From Bifidobacterium callitrichos DSM 23973 (GTDB lineage: Bacteria > Actinomycetota > Actinomycetes > Actinomycetales > Bifidobacteriaceae): a DNA stretch of 44,776 nucleotides. This document shows, piece after piece, positions 33,651-41,991 of the stretch. Position numbers and translations under genes: made by a program. The notes under the pieces are model-generated. The model was not told where the DNA came from. It searched no databases and saw only the letters and a program-made list of their open reading frames with translations. Location of the stretch: assembly GCF_000741175.1 (NCBI RefSeq), contig NZ_JGYS01000014.1, positions 1 through 44,776 of the forward strand, written 5' to 3'. Position 1 is the first letter of the stretch. Each line of letters starts with the position of its first letter.

Positions 33651-35417
33651 TCAATCGGATCCGGAGTAGGTGCCGCCGGCGTCATTGGAGCTGCCAGATC
33701 CGGTCGAGCCGGAATCCGTGCCCGAGTTGGCACCGGAACCGGTCGAGCCGGAGCTCGATCCCGAACCGCCCTGAGACTGCTCGGGTTCCTCGGCCTCCTG
33801 ATCCTCCATATCCTGACGCTGCTGCTCCTGCTGTTGCTGGAGCTTCTGCTGCTCCTCCTGAGCCTTCTGCTGCGCCTCGGCCTGCGCCTGCTGATCGGCC
33901 TGAGTCTTGGCGCTCATCGACGCGTTGACGCTCTCCATCGCCTTCTGCAACGCCGAATTCGCGCTGTCCACCTCGCTTTGCGAAGGATTCGACTTCGACG
34001 CCACGCTGTTCGCGTTGGTGATCGCATCCTGCAGCGCGGTGCGCGTGCTCTCGTCGGCTACCTTGCCCGTCGAACTGCTGAGCAGCGACTGCGCGGACGA
34101 GAGCGACGTGTTCAGCGACGACTTCAGCGAATCGGCGGTCTTCGACTTCTTGGCCGCGTCCACCGCGTCGATAGCGTCGTCGATCTTCTCCTTGAGCGAG
34201 TCGGCGTTCTGCGCCGCGATGGTGAACTGCTGCGCGTTCGACTTGAAATCGTCCTTCGACATGTCCGTCTTGCAGCTTGCGTTCGTGGAGACGTTGCCCG
34301 CGTCGGAGATCGCCTGATTGAGCGTGTCCAGCGTGGTCGCGTCGGACAGCTGATCGGCGGTCGTCGACGACACTGTCTGCTGACCCTTCGCGATCGAGGC
34401 TTTCAGGCCGGCCGCCGACCCCTTGTACTGGAGCTCTGCGGCCGTGCACGCCGCATACGTGACCTTGCCACTGCCTGCGGTGAAGAGCCACACGCCGCCG
34501 CCGATCAGTGCGATCGCCACGATCGCCCCCACGACGATGCCGGCGATCGCGCCGCCGGACAGACCCCTGCGGCGATTGCCGCGGCGCGAGTTACGGCTGT
34601 TGTCGCCGGTGCCGTTGTCGTCGGAGTTGCGATCGCCGTGGCCGTCGTCCTCGTTGTCTTCGCCATCGTTCGGGGCGATCGACGGCGGCATAACCGGCGG
34701 CTGCCCGGCTGCGGCCGGTGCCGGCTGTGCCGGCGGGAACGACTGAGCTGCAGGGAACGGCTGTGCGGGCGGGAACTGGGCGTTCTGCCCGAATACCTGC
34801 GTCGGCTGTCCACTGTCGGCGATGTTGCCGGCAGCACTGCTGGCGGCAATGCCGATGCTCTGCGCGAACGGCTGGGCCGCAGCCTGATTCAGCACATTCG
34901 GATTGAATACCTGCGTACGTTCCTCGCGCGGATCGGCGGATTGCGCCGCCGCTTGAGGTTGAAACGCCTGCGGCTGGGATGGGGCGTACGGCTGTGCCGG
35001 CTGTGTCGGCTGAACCGGCTGTGCAAACACCTGCGTCGGCTGGGATGCGGCAGGCATGACCGGTTCGGTGACGGGTTGCGTGAACGCCTGTGTGGGCTGG
35101 GAGTAGGTCTGCGAGGGCAGCGGAGGGAGATCCTCGTCGGCGAACGGATCGAACGCCTGCGTGGTCTCCAGCTCGGTCGGAGGTTCCGGAGCAGGAGTCT
35201 GTGGCACCGCGACGGTCGGCTGCTCATATCCGGTTGCCGGTTGCGTGAACGCCTGCGTGGCGGCGGTCTGAGTCGCCTGCGGCTGGCCGTAAGCCGGCTG
35301 CTCTGCTTGCCCCGGCTGCGGTATCGCCTGCCCCGGCTGGTCCGCCTGCGGCTGCTGCGCTCCCTGCTTGGCTTTGTTCTGGAAATCGAAGTGGAATTCG
35401 CCACTTGGATCGGTCAT
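33651..35417 (-). CDS. Pro/Gln-rich single-TM protein with TQ(A/V)F repeats
   Basis: A 588-residue protein of no recognised family. Residues 1-285 are cytoplasmic, disordered and rich in Pro/Gln/Ala. They carry six TQ[AV]F motifs (Thr at 54, 86, 109, 128, 168, 206), an acidic stretch and an Arg-rich stop (RRGNRRRG). One membrane segment (about 288-313) is followed by a helical extracytoplasmic domain (about 320-500) with two Cys and small-residue, FIVAR-like helices, a Gln-rich coiled coil (KAQEEQQKLQQQQEQQRQD) and a Gly/Ser tail. The TQxF repeats look like targets for Ser/Thr kinases or their phospho-readers; that is inference. Dcd lies 78 bp upstream on the same strand. Confidence 0.82.
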   Translation of the reverse strand: MTDPSGEFHFDFQNKAKQGAQQPQADQPGQAIPQPGQAEQPAYGQPQATQTAATQAFTQPATGYEQPTVAVPQTPAPEPPTELETTQAFDPFADEDLPPLPSQTYSQPTQAFTQPVTEPVMPAASQPTQVFAQPVQPTQPAQPYAPSQPQAFQPQAAAQSADPREERTQVFNPNVLNQAAAQPFAQSIGIAASSAAGNIADSGQPTQVFGQNAQFPPAQPFPAAQSFPPAQPAPAAAGQPPVMPPSIAPNDGEDNEDDGHGDRNSDDNGTGDNSRNSRRGNRRRGLSGGAIAGIVVGAIVAIALIGGGVWLFTAGSGKVTYAACTAAELQYKGSAAGLKASIAKGQQTVSSTTADQLSDATTLDTLNQAISDAGNVSTNASCKTDMSKDDFKSNAQQFTIAAQNADSLKEKIDDAIDAVDAAKKSKTADSLKSSLNTSLSSAQSLLSSSTGKVADESTRTALQDAITNANSVASKSNPSQSEVDSANSALQKAMESVNASMSAKTQADQQAQAEAQQKAQEEQQKLQQQQEQQRQDMEDQEAEEPEQSQGGSGSSSGSTGSGANSGTDSGSTGSGSSNDAGGTYSGSD

Positions 35418-35495
35418 GTTCTGTCCCCCTGTTTGTCCCTGTCCAATTAACGATGAAGCCAGACCGCCGTTGCCGGCCGCCTGGCTTGTTACGAC

Positions 35496-36077
35496 TCAGT
35501 CGTCGATGTGCGCGCGATAGAAGTTCTCGTACGAGCGACTCGGCGTCGGCCCGCGCTGCCCCTGATAATGCGATCCGACGCCCTTCGAACCGTACGGATG
35601 CTCGGCCGGCGAGCTCAGCTGGAAGAAGCACATCTGGCCGATTTTCATGCCCGGCCACAGCTTGACCGGCAAGGTCGAGACGTTCGATAGCTCCAGCGTG
35701 ATATGCCCCTCGAAGCCCGGGTCGATGAATCCCGCGGTCGAATGCGTGAGAATGCCGAGGCGACCCAGCGAGCTCTTGCCCTCGAGTCGTGCCGCGATCG
35801 TCGAATCGAGTTTGACGTACTCCCACGTCGATCCGAGCGCGAACTCGCCCGGATGCAGGATCCACGGCTCATCCGGGCCGACGGCGAACTGCTCGGTGAG
35901 CGCGCCCTGATTCTCGGCCGGATCCACGTACGTGTACGCGTGGTTGTTGAACAGTCGGAAGAACCGATCGAGCCTGACGTCGATCGATGCGGGCTGGACC
36001 ATCTCCGGGGTCCACGGGTCGAGCGAGATATGTCCCTCCGCCTGCGCGGCCAGAATGTCGCGGTCGGACAACAGCAT
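35496..36077 (-). CDS. dcd: dCTP deaminase
   Basis: A 193-residue enzyme of normal length. [17 protein letters not shown] starts the protein, [11 protein letters not shown] and [21 protein letters not shown] form the nucleotide-binding and catalytic core, and the C-terminus closes over the substrate ([20 protein letters not shown]). It makes dUMP precursors from dCTP. Actinobacterial members are often bifunctional and also hydrolyse dUTP, which could hold here but was not tested. The start follows GAGGAG. The Pro/Gln-rich gene lies downstream on the same strand, so they may be co-transcribed. Confidence 0.96.
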   Translation of the reverse strand: MLLSDRDILAAQAEGHISLDPWTPEMVQPASIDVRLDRFFRLFNNHAYTYVDPAENQGALTEQFAVGPDEPWILHPGEFALGSTWEYVKLDSTIAARLEGKSSLGRLGILTHSTAGFIDPGFEGHITLELSNVSTLPVKLWPGMKIGQMCFFQLSSPAEHPYGSKGVGSHYQGQRGPTPSRSYENFYRAHIDD

Positions 36078-36364
36078 AGGAAGCTCCTCACGGGCAAATC
36101 GTCAAAATACTGCCCTTCAGTCTAGTGTCAGCCCGCGATGCGCGCCATGGGACTGGTCGTCGGCGAACGGGGGCGCCTACAGGAAACCGCTTTTCCGTCA
36201 ATCGAATGCGACAATGTGTCGTATTAATGTGGATAACTGCGCCGTTGTGGCTGTTCCGAAGCGTTCAGGCTGTGGACAATTCACCAAAAATCGACAATTT
36301 TCAGGAAACTCACAGCGAAACACCGCGTGTGGCCCAGAAAAAAGTGGTTATCTATAAACCGTCA

Positions 36365-36462
36365 GCAAGAGCCGACCCGGAGCGTGAGCCCCCGACAATT
36401 GAACCTTTCTTCTTCTCTCCTTTCTCTGGCCCCGGTGGTACCCCCACCGGGGTTTTCTTTTT
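36365..36462 (+). ncRNA. Possible small RNA ahead of an orphan terminator
   Basis: A TATAAA box (36353-36358) followed about 100 bases later by a strong terminator, with no reading frame between them, suggests a short untranslated RNA. No -35 box matches well and no family was recognised. It could also be the tail of a longer transcript. Confidence 0.3.
36430..36462 (+). terminator. Orphan intrinsic terminator
   Basis: A 9-bp stem CCCCGGTGG/CCACCGGGG is followed by TTTTCTTTTT. No plus-strand gene ends here; the nearest gene upstream (dcd) is on the other strand. Confidence 0.85.
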
Positions 36463-36474
36463 CCGAATGCGCAT

Positions 36475-36790
36475 CACGCGAGAGGTTGTTAATGGCGGAT
36501 GTCACCGATCTCTCGCCAGGCGGGGTGCCAGTGAGAGATCGGCGTCATTGGGCAGAGGAGATCTCTCGCTAGTGAGGCGTTCGCGAGAGATTCGCGGCAT
36601 CACTCGGCTGTTGTCTCTCGCTAGGAGCGATGCTCGCGAGAGGTTTTCGGTACCGGACGGTTGCGGTCTCTCACTAGCAGGGTTCCCGCGAGAGGTTTTT
36701 GGCACCATATGACTGTTGTCTCTCGCTAGGAGGGGCGCCCGCGAGAGATTTGTGGCACTGATTGCTGGTGACCTCTCGCTCGCAGCCGAT
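36475..36790. repeat. Array of 52-53-bp units, each with a CTCTCGC/GCGAGAG palindrome
   Basis: TCTCTCGC-type half-sites start at 36509, 36562, 36614, 36667, 36719 and 36772, spaced 53, 52, 53, 52 and 53 bp. Each of the first five is followed, after a loop of about 14 bases, by GCGAGAGA/G-type half-sites, and a partial unit precedes them. Spacers keep weak common features (GGCA.C, CTGTTG). The mean period of 52.5 bp equals five helical turns. It is not a CRISPR: no long identical repeat exists. Confidence 0.88.
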
Positions 36791-36943
36791 CGCAGAGCCG
36801 ATCGCAGGTGACACGTGACCCTGATTCATCCCTGAGACCGACGAATACGAGGGCTCGCGGCGGTAGACTGAAGGCAGCATAGAGCACGGCACGGGGTCGG
36901 TGATGTTGGCGACTCCGACGAAGGGGAGGCGAAGGGAAACGCC

Positions 36944-37906
36944 ATGGCCGACAACGAATACGACTTCTTCGCAAACGGCGACGGTCCGGATAACGCCGGC
37001 GGATACGACGAATACGACGGCGATGACGGCTCGCGTCGTAGACGCCACCCACGTGCCGGTCAGAACACAGGTCGGAGTGCCGGCCAGAGCGCCGGTCAAG
37101 CCGGCCAAGCCGCTCAGTCCTCCTCCGCTTCCCGCCCCTCCGGCCGCACCACCACCTATCGCGCCGGATTCGGTTCCGAGCCGGCCCGCCGTTCCAGGAC
37201 CGCCGCGATCATCGCGCTGATCGCCGGCCTCAGCGCCGTCGTGTTCGGCGCGCTCTCCGCCGCGCACGAGTCCGCGCCGGCCCTCGTCGACCCGGACGGC
37301 AAGGTGCCGGGGCGCTATATCGCCCTCACCTGTGGGATCTGCATCGCGATCGCGTTCGTCTCCGTGATCGTCGCGAAGGCGAATCTACCGCGCAACAGCC
37401 GCCGGCATCGGGTCGCGGCGGGCGGCATCGTCACACTGCTGGTCGCCGGGCTCCTGCTCGCGTTCGGCGTCGTGTGCGGCGTGCTGTTCCCCGACGGACT
37501 GTTCAAGCCGGCCATCCGCGACGAGGCGCCGGTGGACAGCGCCGAGTCGATGCGATTCGGCATCGAACGCGCGACCGGCGAATGCAAGGCCGGGTGGACC
37601 GACCTTGATGTATCGATGTTCCCCGGAGTCAAGAACGCATCGCTGTGCGCCGAGACGCGCGTCGCCTACGTCACGTTCGACTCGAACACCACGAAGCGGC
37701 TGTACGACAATCCTCTGCAGGGCAAGATCGCGGAACTACTCACGCAGAACGCCGACGACCCGGCCACGCAGGGCGATTGGCGACTGCTGTCCGGTAACGA
37801 GTGGATCGCGTTCGGCCCGTCCGAAAGCATGACCACGCTCGAACACGAATGGGGCGGCGAACTCACCACGATCACCCCCGCGGGAGATGACGACGGCCAA
37901 TCATGA
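36944..37906 (+). CDS. Unknown membrane protein with extracytoplasmic C-terminal domain
   Basis: A 320-residue protein that I do not recognise. The N-terminus is acidic then Gly/Ala/Gln/Ser-rich (GRSAGQSAGQAGQAAQ). Three membrane segments follow (AAIIALIAGLSAVVFGALSA, YIALTCGICIAIAFVSVIV, GIVTLLVAGLLLAFGVVCGV). The C-terminal part of about 130 residues should be outside and has two Cys (GECKAGW, SLCAET) that could pair. The layout resembles DUF4190-type actinobacterial proteins but no firm family match was made. The start follows AAGGGA. The stop overlaps the end of the convergent kinase gene by 6 bp. Confidence 0.72.
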   Translation: MADNEYDFFANGDGPDNAGGYDEYDGDDGSRRRRHPRAGQNTGRSAGQSAGQAGQAAQSSSASRPSGRTTTYRAGFGSEPARRSRTAAIIALIAGLSAVVFGALSAAHESAPALVDPDGKVPGRYIALTCGICIAIAFVSVIVAKANLPRNSRRHRVAAGGIVTLLVAGLLLAFGVVCGVLFPDGLFKPAIRDEAPVDSAESMRFGIERATGECKAGWTDLDVSMFPGVKNASLCAETRVAYVTFDSNTTKRLYDNPLQGKIAELLTQNADDPATQGDWRLLSGNEWIAFGPSESMTTLEHEWGGELTTITPAGDDDGQS

Positions 37907-39094
37907 CGACCGCGGAACCTGCCATGGGATATTGGCGTGAAGAATCCAGAGCTGATCGTCGAGATTGGTGTCCAGTGTTCCACCAAGCCGTTCGATCTGT
38001 CGGCGATGCATACCGAGTCCACGGCCGGAGCGTTCGGCCTCGTCCAACGTCGTCTGTCCGGTATCGTTGCTTTCAAAGATCTCAACGCCATCGGGTGTGA
38101 CATCGATGCTGAGAATATAGGCCGCTTCGCCCGCCACGGCATGCCGCTGGATGTTGGTGCCGATCTCCTTGAGCAGCGCCAGTATCTCCTCTTCGGCATC
38201 GTGCGTGGTGACGAGCGATTCGCCGTGTATCGTTGCTTCGCCATGGTATCCGAGGAAATCCAGATAGTGCTTGGTTTCGGCCAGCTGACCATGAAGTCGT
38301 TCCATGAATGGCGATGTATGCTGTGCACTGACGTTGCGCCCCGATAGATAGTCGATGACGGCATGTGCCTGCGTGAATGCGGACTGGCTTCGCTGCAGCA
38401 CGACATTCCATTCGGGATCATCGGGATGCTGATGAGCGATGGCCGAGATGCAACTCAGATCATTGGTCAACGTATCGTGCATGCGCACGGCAACATTGGC
38501 ATTGGCGCGCAGTCTGGCGTTCTCCTGTTCCGCGGCGAGATGCTCCTGCGAGATCTTCTGCATCCGGAGGTTGTTCTGATGAAGATTGAACGCATATCCG
38601 ATGATCCACGCGGTGATCGATGGCAACGCCAGTTTGACGATGGTGGCGATCATCGAAACGTCCGGTGAATCATCGGCGATGCCATTGCCGATTGAGTTTC
38701 CGATCGCTGAGATCGCGGCCGCGGCAATGCCATCCCGAAACGGATGAAGATAGGCGAGTATCCCGACGGCGATGAGTATGGAGAAATCCTGAATGACCGT
38801 ATATCCAAATGAATGCCCAACCGACATCGAGGATACGCAGAAGCAGGCGACTGCCATCCACTGCGTCATGCGCGGTGCCACGGGTGTGGCGACGATGCAT
38901 GCCGCCAAGAGCATGGAGACGGCGGTCATAATCAGTCCGGACGGGGGTGCGGATAGCCATTCCAAGACAAGGATGAGGACGTCTATCGCGGCAGTGATGG
39001 AGATTCCGGGATGGGCCCGTAGCCGGTCGAGAGGAATTTGAAGCCCTGCTCGTAAGTGTTGCATCATCATGGTGATGGACATGGTTCCTCTCAT
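37901..39094 (-). CDS. Sensor histidine kinase, NarL-system type
   Basis: A 397-residue kinase. The N-terminal part (about 15-185) has about six membrane segments. The dimerisation helix carries MHDTLTNDLS with the phosphoacceptor His. The ATPase domain is degenerate: ALLKEIGTNIQRHA stands for the N-box and SGRGLGMHRR for the glycine box. It overlaps the response regulator gene by 4 bp (start 39094); ATG 39082, four codons inside, has a GAGAGGA site nearby and is an alternative. The two genes form a unit divergent from the lactococcin-972-type transport genes, which they probably control. The stop overlaps the convergent membrane-protein gene. Confidence 0.82.
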   Translation of the reverse strand: MRGTMSITMMMQHLRAGLQIPLDRLRAHPGISITAAIDVLILVLEWLSAPPSGLIMTAVSMLLAACIVATPVAPRMTQWMAVACFCVSSMSVGHSFGYTVIQDFSILIAVGILAYLHPFRDGIAAAAISAIGNSIGNGIADDSPDVSMIATIVKLALPSITAWIIGYAFNLHQNNLRMQKISQEHLAAEQENARLRANANVAVRMHDTLTNDLSCISAIAHQHPDDPEWNVVLQRSQSAFTQAHAVIDYLSGRNVSAQHTSPFMERLHGQLAETKHYLDFLGYHGEATIHGESLVTTHDAEEEILALLKEIGTNIQRHAVAGEAAYILSIDVTPDGVEIFESNDTGQTTLDEAERSGRGLGMHRRQIERLGGTLDTNLDDQLWILHANIPWQVPRSS

Positions 39095-39741
39095 CGGCTG
39101 CGTAGACGCAGCCACGTGCTGATGAGCTCCTTGCGGCTGGCGCATCCGAGTTTCTCTGATGCACGCGCGAGATAGGTGCGTACGGTATTTTCGGACACAT
39201 CCATGCTTTCGGCAATGCGTGCGGCGGTCATGCCACGGCACCATGCGTTCACGGCTTCGATTTCGCGCGCGGACAGATCGTTTTTCCTTTCGGCCTTGAC
39301 CCGTTTGTATGCTGTAGCCGCGTCATCGAACGCGACTTTGGCTCCGCCATCCCACAGCCGATCATCGGCTACGGCCTGCAAGGCGTCAGCCATATGCTGA
39401 ACGTCGTTCTTGCTGATGATGCCCTGTGCGCCTGCCTCGGCGGCTTCGCGCGCGTAATCCTCAAGGGTGAACGAGGTCATCGCCAGCATGCGTATGTCCC
39501 TGTTCTCGCGTCGAATGGCTCTGATGGCCATTGGGCCATTGATGCCGCTCATCGACATGTCGATCAGCAGTACCTGCGGAGGATCGAACGCGCCTGTGCA
39601 TCGCTGGATGGCCTTGTCTCCACCGTCCGCGGGAGGCAGTAGATCAAAGTCGGGTAAAGCCTTACTGAGAAACGAATGCAACGCCATCAGCGTGATGTGG
39701 TCATTGTCCACGATCAGCAGCGTATTCCGCTTGTGCTCCAT
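39091..39741 (-). CDS. NarL/LuxR-type response regulator
   Basis: A 216-residue regulator. Receiver domain: TLLIVDNDH with the acidic pair, phosphoacceptor Asp in VLLIDMSMSG, and ISKND with the conserved Lys. C-terminal helix-turn-helix: LSAREIEAVNAWCRGMTAARIAES, then VSENTVRTYLARASEKLG. It is the first gene of a unit with the kinase. It is divergent from the transporter gene at 39928 with 186 bp between them, a likely place for its binding site. No obvious repeat array was noted there. Confidence 0.9.
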   Translation of the reverse strand: MEHKRNTLLIVDNDHITLMALHSFLSKALPDFDLLPPADGGDKAIQRCTGAFDPPQVLLIDMSMSGINGPMAIRAIRRENRDIRMLAMTSFTLEDYAREAAEAGAQGIISKNDVQHMADALQAVADDRLWDGGAKVAFDDAATAYKRVKAERKNDLSAREIEAVNAWCRGMTAARIAESMDVSENTVRTYLARASEKLGCASRKELISTWLRLRSR

Positions 39742-39927
39742 GGTTGAGCAGTATAACCGGCCTGCATCGCCGTCATCGAAGCCGCAGCCGCAGTTGTCCT
39801 CGTTGTCATCCGAACCAATGACAGCCCACGATCCATGTCATCGTTTCCGATTACGAGCCTTTCCGTTGCAAGAACCGCCATGGATATCGTGAAATCGCAA
39901 TCACATGATCAAGAACGGTAGAGGAGC

Positions 39928-41952
39928 ATGATGCATCGGTTGTTGAGGATCGCCGTGCTGTTGGATGTAGTGGTGGCCGTGCTGGCCGGTGCATTGTTCG
40001 CGGGCATGGTGGGATCGTGGTTCCCGCTGGGTGCTGAGGGTGCGGTGCAGGTGACGAGCGCGCATAATGCGAACGTGGCTGTACTGGGAACGGTGGCCAG
40101 GGATCATCATGTCGTGGCGGCCAAGCTGCTCTCGGATTCGGCGGACGCCAATGGTGCCGATGTGCTGCTGATCGCAGGTACGCATGAGCATGATGCCCGT
40201 TCCGTTTCGTCGGCGCCCAAGCCTGGTGAGACGGCCCGCGGCTATGTGTTTGGCGACCGGATCGTGGTGCGCGAAGCGGATACGCTCACCGCGCCGACCG
40301 GCCGATGGATCGTGTACGGGGATGCAGACGACGTGCGCGCGTTCTCCGCCTCCCTACGCGTGAAGGGGCTGAAGACCGACTCACCGGAGATCGCATCGGC
40401 CCGTTACCTGTTGGAACAGTTCATGCAGACGCCGTTGGTGGTGTTGCCGTTGTTCGTATTCTGTCTGACCTTGGCGGCCGGACTGGTGGCGTCTTCGGCG
40501 ATGATGAAACGTCGTGCGATCCAGTCGTTCCACGGCATGCCACGTGCAATGGCGGTGGCCCGGGAGCTCGGTGACGATTGGCTTGCTGAAGGTATTGGCA
40601 TGGCCATGACAGTGATCCTGTGGATTATCGGATCGGGCGCGGCATGGGGATTTGCGCCGAACCGACTGCCGTTCCTGATCGTCGTCATCACGAGCGCCGG
40701 TTTCCTTACCGTGATGCTGCTGGCATCACTATTGGCGGTGCTGATGGTCGCTGTGCTGGTACCGCGCGTATTGGATCAGGTCCGGGGCAAGCGTCCATTG
40801 CGTGCGATCATGACGGTGTCCGTCGTGGCGTTGCTGGCATGTGCGGTGGGTGCATCATCCACGTCGGCGATCGCCATGAGTGCGATCAATCAGGCTTCGG
40901 CGGCGCATCATGCGGCGGCGCTTGCGGCTGAAGCGCCGAACGCCTACGCGTTGTCCTTCTGGAACATGGCCAACGAGGAGACCAGCCGGTATATGTCTCG
41001 TTGGCGGTCGTTCACCGATGACCTTGACCGGCAGGGGCGTCTGGAGCTGATCGACTATGAGCCACAGTGCATGCTCGATCAGCTGGATGGGCGCACGCCT
41101 GAGGCGAGTCGCCCTTGTCTGACCGTCAACCCGGCTGCAGCCCGACAGCTCGGCATCCCCTACGATCGCGCCGCCGAAGACAAGGCGCAGCTACTCCTGC
41201 CCGCGAGCATGCAGGAGGAACGACCCCGATTGATGGATGCGTTGGGACGGCTCGTCAACGTGGAATACGACCTCGCCGACAGAATCGACGGCATCCACCT
41301 GACCGATACCACTATCGCGGCCGGCAACCTTGGTAGCACCGGTAGTTTGAGCGACGATCTGACGGTGCGTCTGTACACGCCATCCGCAATCCAGAACAAT
41401 GCCACACAACTGCGCGGGACGATGATCATTGTCATGCCGGGAACCGCGATATCCCCGTCGAACAGGCTCTCCTACGCCAGTCAGGGCAGCATCCTGTTCG
41501 CCGCCCAATCGGCCAAGCAGCTTGCCGATTGGCTGCAGACCTACGAGCTGACCGGTCTGGTCGCCTCGGCACAGAACACGGTCGAACAGGCGCGATCCCA
41601 GGCAGCGCAGGCGAGACAGGCGATTCTGGAGTACGGGCTCATGGCCCTGACCACCATCATGGGGCTGGCCATCGTGGCCGCGACTTTGGGAGACGGATAC
41701 TGTCAGCGTCAGCGCCAACGTCTGTTCGTCCAATACATCCATGGGGCGGATTTCATGCGACGATACGGGTCGCATATCCTCGCAACCCTCGTCTGTCTGA
41801 TCGCCGGCATACTCGCCGCGCAGCCGTGGCAGAGCAGCGGACAATGGCCGCTGCCCGCCATGCTGATCATGCTGGCGGGCATGGCGGCGACCATCATCAC
41901 CCTGATCATATGGGATCGGCGGATGCGTGCCGACACCATCAAACAATCCTGA
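39928..41952 (+). CDS. Bacteriocin-associated integral membrane protein (lactococcin 972 type)
   Basis: A 674-residue membrane protein. One N-terminal segment (about 6-32) is followed by an extracytoplasmic domain, a block of four segments (about 170-312), a second extracytoplasmic domain of about 260 residues and three C-terminal segments. This layout and size fit the putative immunity/export proteins that accompany lactococcin 972 (the bact_immun_7tm group; from memory). With the ATPase at 41992 it forms an ABC pair. ATG 39928 is one base after GAGGAG, and ATG 39931 is better spaced. No small secreted peptide gene was found nearby, which is unusual for this type of locus. Confidence 0.75.
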   Translation: MMHRLLRIAVLLDVVVAVLAGALFAGMVGSWFPLGAEGAVQVTSAHNANVAVLGTVARDHHVVAAKLLSDSADANGADVLLIAGTHEHDARSVSSAPKPGETARGYVFGDRIVVREADTLTAPTGRWIVYGDADDVRAFSASLRVKGLKTDSPEIASARYLLEQFMQTPLVVLPLFVFCLTLAAGLVASSAMMKRRAIQSFHGMPRAMAVARELGDDWLAEGIGMAMTVILWIIGSGAAWGFAPNRLPFLIVVITSAGFLTVMLLASLLAVLMVAVLVPRVLDQVRGKRPLRAIMTVSVVALLACAVGASSTSAIAMSAINQASAAHHAAALAAEAPNAYALSFWNMANEETSRYMSRWRSFTDDLDRQGRLELIDYEPQCMLDQLDGRTPEASRPCLTVNPAAARQLGIPYDRAAEDKAQLLLPASMQEERPRLMDALGRLVNVEYDLADRIDGIHLTDTTIAAGNLGSTGSLSDDLTVRLYTPSAIQNNATQLRGTMIIVMPGTAISPSNRLSYASQGSILFAAQSAKQLADWLQTYELTGLVASAQNTVEQARSQAAQARQAILEYGLMALTTIMGLAIVAATLGDGYCQRQRQRLFVQYIHGADFMRRYGSHILATLVCLIAGILAAQPWQSSGQWPLPAMLIMLAGMAATIITLIIWDRRMRADTIKQS

Positions 41953-41991
41953 GCGTCGGCAAACACGCAATATCGCGACCAAGGAGCAATC

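Larger units (their letters stand above)
36078..36943. other. Long non-coding region between dcd and a membrane-protein gene
   Basis: No gene was recognised in these 866 bases. From left to right it holds one perfect (TGTGGATAA, 36228-36236) and one near (TGTGGACAA, 36271-36279) DnaA box, a palindrome CGACA-ATG-TGTCG just before them, a possible small RNA ended by a strong terminator (36430-36462), and a 52-53-bp-period palindrome array (36475-36790). From 36800 to the next gene nothing was seen except the AAGGGA ribosome binding site. Confidence 0.6.

Noticed and set aside
36228..36279. Chromosomal origin
   Set aside because: Only one perfect and one near DnaA box are present, and dnaA, dnaN and rpmH are not here.
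36475..36790. CRISPR array
   Set aside because: The regular spacing is suggestive, but only short half-sites are conserved, the loops and flanks drift, and no cas gene is nearby.
39742..39927. Missing bacteriocin gene beside the lactococcin-972-type transporter
   Set aside because: I looked for a short Sec-secreted peptide on both strands; no frame has a signal peptide and ribosome binding site.
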